Shown here: piece by piece, positions 59,805-64,000 of the stretch
Position numbering within the stretch: the first letter of the stretch is position 1
Layout of the letters: each line of letters begins with the position of its first letter
Assembly: GCF_019649055.1 (NCBI RefSeq)
Contig: NW_026570497.1
Location: forward strand, 1-64,000
Reading direction: 5' to 3'
DNA: 64,000 nt
Source of the DNA: Paramacrobiotus metropolitanus
Lineage: Eukaryota > Tardigrada > Eutardigrada > Parachela > Macrobiotidae
Notes under the pieces: generated by a model
Seen by the model: only the letters and a program-made list of their open reading frames with translations
The model's database searches: none
Told to the model about the DNA's origin: nothing
Translations under genes and position numbers: made by a program

Positions 59805-60767
59805 TTTGTGTCGTAGCTATGTATGTGTTGGAGTAATTTCGTTTCCTTGTGGCAAACGATAATCCGCGTAGTTATGTTCCGAATAATTGTAAATTTTTAT
59901 TATATTTAACCCAAAAGTCGCCCGCGGCGAAAGTTATGTCATGGACTCATGGTGCATGTAAAGGAATGGGGTTCCGACTTCTGCTGCTGCTACTGCTATG
60001 AAAACTGCGTATCCGTGACAGTGACAACAAACACTTTTAAAGGAGGTAAGAGTGCTAACATTAAATCATGCGGTAAAGCGGAACTTGAAGTACGGTACTG
60101 TAATTTAATTGTTCTGGGAGACGCTAACGTGCATGCATAGCAAAAACAGATTCCTTTCAGAAGGGATTAGCTGATGCAACGTGACAGCCGCACAGCTTGG
60201 CGCTTGGGTGGACAATGTATCAAGCGAGCGTAAAATATCTTGTGTGGATTGTGAACTGGGACTAATTTCGAAGGCTTTCGCTTGAAATCAATGCTCAGAC
60301 ATTAAGCCCTGATTTATGAGAGGCAAAGGTCATTTACGAAAAATTCAATTCTCTGCAGAAACCGATTTTCAATATTAAGTATTACTATTTCTTTATTTCT
60401 TAGCCAGAAAGTGTAACTGCGACCAGATACCGCAATGTACTTTTTTTACCGCGATAAGGGCAAATTTGGATCAAAGGCTTTCTGTGATGAGACCGCATGG
60501 GTCAGTTGATGGTGAGTGATAAGTTCAGTTTTTCGAAGGCTGTGTAAGAAATGTACGTTTAAGAACATCAATAACAAAGTGGCACTGGTAAAAGAACTGC
60601 CGACTAAAGCCAATTAATCCCAAAGTAAACGTGAAGATCACGGTAATATTCGGCACCCTGGACTCACTAGAGTAAAGCTATCGCCTACTCAGGTTCCAGT
60701 ACTTTATATATACGAGTAAATTGTTAACTGCTTCCGGCGGAAGCAAAGATGTCAAGCACGGTTCGGC
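59805..60767. other. Spacer between K and I
   Basis: No gene or repeat recognised. Confidence 0.4.
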
Positions 60768-62482
60768 TCAATCCGACCCTTTTTCCATGTAGTCTTCCAA
60801 CACAGACAGACAAATGTTGTTCAATTTCCTTACGTCCAAACTCCCCAGATGAGCCACTGTAAGAGTCTTCACCTCCGGTGACGTCCACGCCGGAATCCAG
60901 CCGCGGTTAGAAACACGCGGATCCTTTATCTGGTACTCACAAAGAATCTACAAGAAACCGGAGACCGCTTAACTAACCAATTAAACTGCGCCGCTGAACA
61001 GTGATTAGGTGAGATCGACCAAAGCGCTCCGACCAGTAAGATCAGTACGACGCCCGGTGAGACAGGTTGGTCGCTTACGAGTGTTGTTGACATTTGCCTT
61101 ACCCGTATTAGTTGGTTACAAGCACTTTTCGACTTCCTCGCGATCAAATCCATCGTCCACTGCGATATTTGGTCCACATTTAACGGTTTTCTGGAGCAAA
61201 GATGCTTTTCAAAAACCACCCAGAAATCCGCTTCAACGATGGCATTCAGACGGAAATCAGCGTACGGAATACGGAATTCCAGCACGGGATTGCGGCCTTC
61301 TATGGCGCCGAAATTCAGTGCATAACCCTTCCAAACCACCCGCTCACAGCAAGTCGCAAGACCGGCATACAAAGCGCTAATATCGTTCAGATACTGCCAG
61401 AAATACACTGACTTCGCTGTGATAGCTGTCGCGCGCCGGTATAGAATTAACTGCTCAATGCGGCCACCGTTATCATCCAGGATCTTCTTAATATGACCCA
61501 CCATCTGACCGGCGTTCGCCACGTCTTCGTACTGTAAGGACTTTTGGTCGCCGTCCGCGTACCTGTCATAAATGCAAATGGTCCGAGTAGCGCGCGTAAT
61601 GTGTTTGAAGAGGCAACAGTATGCCGCGTAGTTGCACCGCATCAAACCGGCTTTATCTTCCAACGATACGCGAGCTTCTTGGCACAACTGCAACGTGCAC
61701 AGAATTGCGTCCCACAAGTGACAAGTGCGTCGGCAGCGCTGTCGCTCGGTCGTGTCCAGTGAGCGGAACACTTGCACAAGGAGCTCTGGTAGAGCAAAGC
61801 GTATTTCGTCCTCTTCCAACGCCGGCATGGAAGTTGGCACTTGTACTAAGGTCTTCCTTTAATCGATGTGAAAAGTCCAAAATTGTCGGTGCCCATTGAC
61901 CATCCTGCGTCTGTGCACATGCGTTCTAACGTTACCGTCGGACAACGCTTTGTGCATCACGAAATAATCGCGGAGTCCCCGGGTTCGCTGCCGGAGCTCT
62001 TCGTCCGAAGGCGGTAGACGGATCTGTGACACCGGGAGGAGTTCGCGCGTACGCCGCTCTTCTCCCCACATCACTTCTACCAGCACGTTGTCAACCTGTT
62101 CCTGACAGCAGAACAGGAGGATTTTTCCGGGGTACCACGTCCATGGGTGATGGTGACCGGCGCGCAGCAGGACCTGGACGTCTGTCTTTTCTGCTTCCGC
62201 AAGGGAACTCCACAGCCATGCATCGCTACGGCACTGGCGCGCCTTTAATCGGCTCGACCAGGATAATCGCGGTTGTTGGTCTTGAGAGCACTCGAAGACC
62301 TTACAGTGCTCCACCATGACCGACCGCTGTGTCGGGCATCCAAAATCCAAAATCAGGCACCGCGATCCGTCATCGCCGACGGCCGCGCCAACGACGTAGC
62401 CGTGCTGCAGTTGTCCGTCTATTTCTGCATCCACTGATCTCCATGAGTACACCGATCGGCCGGAAGTTTCGTAAAGATACAT
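60768..62482 (-). CDS. Tudor-like/F-box gene I (stop between modules)
   Basis: The Tudor part starts at ATG 62482 (MYLYETSGRSVYSWRSVDAE), with DGQLQHGYVVGAAVGDDGSR, PWTWYPGKILLFCC and RTRELLPVSQIRL, and ends VNGHRQFWTFHID before TAA at 61861-61859. The F-box part follows in the same frame 10 codons later: ATG 61828 MPALEEDEIRFALPELLVQ, VFRSLDTTERQRCRRTCHLW, down to IR|GTAAGG at 61103. The last exon (60947-60768) begins ILCEYQIKDPRVSNRGW and contains SLDVRKLNNICLSVLEDY. Compared with gene E the intron and the KVPNGYW-to-donor segment are missing here. The TAA may separate two proteins (207 and about 301 residues), be removed by an unrecognised short intron, or mark early decay. Confidence 0.65.
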
Positions 62483-63525
62483 GTTGCGTCTTATCGACTC
62501 GCGTAAGTTATACCACAGGGTATGTTTACGGGAAAAAGTAATTGTAGCCTGTGTTCTGTAACTGGAACACTGACTGCGCAAATTAGTAAGAGGCATAAAT
62601 TAATAATAATATAATCGCTTGTTGTTATCGGGAAGCTTATCATATCACGCACATATTTATCGTCGGCTGTTTCCTTGGTTTATTATGCTACGAAATTCAC
62701 CTAAAGATACTGCATTGTTTGCAGTACAGAAGAGCCATCGAACCGAGTCCCAGAACTGTCTTGATAAAATAAAACAAGTCGCGATAGTTCTGAGTAGGAT
62801 GTAGTAAGCTCATGACATGTTATCATAGATTGAAAATAATAATATTGTTAACACATGCCGTTGCACGGGTATTGGTGCAAGGGTAACAAGAGATGATTCT
62901 CGCCTCCCAGCTGCAAACACGAGAAACATGCAAGAAATTGCGTATACGTTACTTGAGCTCACGCCAGATGGACGCAGAAGCGATAGATTTGCCCATCAAC
63001 CTGGCGATACAAGGCATGAAGATCGAAGAGGTGACCAAAGGCCATGGGATGCAAGTGCTATTTAAGGTCACTTATCTCACTACGAGACTATCAGACAGAG
63101 AACAGTGCACGCCAGTGATGTGCCGGAGTACCAATGTCTTAAGTGAAAGGTCACACAGAGGTCAGATAGAGAAATCCTCATTTGGAAAGAGAATGCCTGA
63201 GCAAAGCGGTGAAGTTATTGAATGATTTTTGAACTACTTGCAGAGTAGTTCCTTAAGCAGCAGGCAGTTCAGAAGTTGTGTCTGTTATGGTAATAATGGT
63301 TGACAGACAAACAGATCGCTAACCGCAATTATACACCTCTGCCCGGCAACCAAGGTATCGAATAAGTAAACTGACCTTATCTGTACTGCAGACCGAGAGT
63401 CCTAGAAGTGCATAAAGTAAATGTTACAGCTCTCAGCAGCTTGGTAAATGGCAGTATCGCAAATTGAAAAATCACTTACATATTCAGACACCCTCATGTT
63501 TCAATTTATTTGAATTTTTCAATCA
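62483..63525. other. Spacer upstream of I
   Basis: No gene recognised. An open frame at 62893-63225(+) has no support beyond length. Confidence 0.4.
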
Positions 63526-63607
63526 CGGACATTTTTTGGAGCAGTGAAGGACAAGTTTTTTCAATGATGGACACTTTGTCCATTAAAGGACACTATTTTA
63601 GGCCTTG
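63526..63607. mobile_element. Solo right end of the CARGGCC element
   Basis: CAATGATGGACACTTTGTCC, ATTAAAGGACACTATTTTAG and GGCCTTG match the right end of the 43130-43980 element. No left end was found within 1 kb, so it is truncated. Its terminus overlaps the 3' end of the neighbouring coding frame. Confidence 0.6.
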
Positions 63608-64000
63608 AGTAGGTCATCAAAGTCGATGATGGTGTCTGTGGATGTACTCGTAAATTGCGTATACTCAGTGGTAGCCCATCCGGTAGGAAATTTATTCGTA
63701 TCGCAGTCGATTGGCAGATTCACTTCTTCTTCGCTCGCAGGAAGATTATCCCAACCACCAATTGAAAGAACGCCACCTCTGTCGCTTTTCCGCAGCATCT
63801 CTTCATTACCATCCCACCATTCGCGAAACCATTGGAAGTCTCCGCTACAATGCAGCTTCTTCAAGTATTCCCGAATACGTTCGCTGAATACATCCATCCT
63901 ACTCATCCGGTACTCCAGCGAAATTAATCTTAAAGCTGGAAGATCAGTAAATGTGTATTTCTCCAGCGTACTAATTGTTGAGCTCTCGATGGTAATTTGT
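63598..64000 (-). CDS. Leucine-rich-repeat protein, C-terminal part
   Basis: The frame is open from the window edge (64000) to TAA at 63598. It reads ITIESSTISTLEKYTFTDLP, ALRLISLEYRMSRMDVFS, then LKKLHCSGDFQWFREWWDGN, and ends TIIDFDDLLKA. The spacing of L/I and the TF.DLPALRLISLEY segment look like the last extracellular leucine-rich repeats, and the Cys/Trp block like a C-terminal flanking cap. No membrane segment follows, so it is likely secreted or anchored in another way. The 5' part is outside the window. The last codons (KA and stop) lie in the transposon end. Confidence 0.55.
   Translation of the reverse strand, partial: QITIESSTISTLEKYTFTDLPALRLISLEYRMSRMDVFSERIREYLKKLHCSGDFQWFREWWDGNEEMLRKSDRGGVLSIGGWDNLPASEEEVNLPIDCDTNKFPTGWATTEYTQFTSTSTDTIIDFDDLLKA

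Overview
This is eukaryotic (animal) genomic DNA. Protein-coding exons are separated by short spliceosomal introns with GT..AG borders, there are tRNA-derived SINE heads, LINE-type reverse transcriptase fragments, mariner-like MITEs and long microsatellites. There is no operon or Shine-Dalgarno organisation. My best guess is a small-genome invertebrate, possibly a tardigrade, but that rests on general impression and not on a diagnostic sequence.

The main content is a dispersed cluster of one gene family between 10 kb and 62.5 kb. Its members share a three-part plan: (1) an exon of about 220 codons that looks like a tandem Tudor/Agenet module, (2) an exon of about 280 codons that starts near an F-box, and (3) a short last exon with a conserved motif of the type LRSLDVSxLTKLTLHALHR. 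Both junctions are phase 0 wherever both sides can be read, except in the divergent member D, which has extra and differently phased introns. I count eleven recognisable loci plus two fragments. Names used here: A 12759-16009(-), D 19157-21416(+), E 22460-24487(+), G 29942-31870(-), B 35493-38955(-), C 40349-42787(-), F 45851-52358(-), H 53369-56263(-), J 57767-59022(-), K 59230-59804(+), I 60768-62482(-), fragment L 17475-17691(-) and Tudor fragment M 10461-10700(-). A and H read through intact. B and D carry one frameshift each. E lacks its N-terminus. I has a stop codon between its Tudor and F-box parts. C, F, G, J and K are broken. A birth-and-death family of putative substrate adaptors for SCF ubiquitin ligases is the simplest reading.

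Left region (0-10.7 kb): mostly non-coding DNA with a 32-bp minisatellite in two opposed arrays, then three copies of a secreted glycoprotein gene (one intact with a separate signal-peptide exon, two decayed). The third copy is joined directly to a Tudor fragment of the main family.

Mobile DNA explains much of the rest. A 3.8-kb fold-back region lies at 24.99-28.82 kb. There are three fragments of the same retroelement C-terminal domain (27.5, 33.7 and 46.4 kb), a LINE 3' end followed by 545 bp of (TAA)n, and an 850-bp CARGGCC-ended element with a solo end at 63.6 kb. Most striking is a 1.75-kb non-autonomous transposon inserted into another copy of itself, the pair sitting inside the Tudor exon of gene F, with a clean 9-bp target duplication at each level. 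The right edge (63.6-64 kb) holds the 3' end of a probable leucine-rich-repeat protein gene that continues beyond the window.
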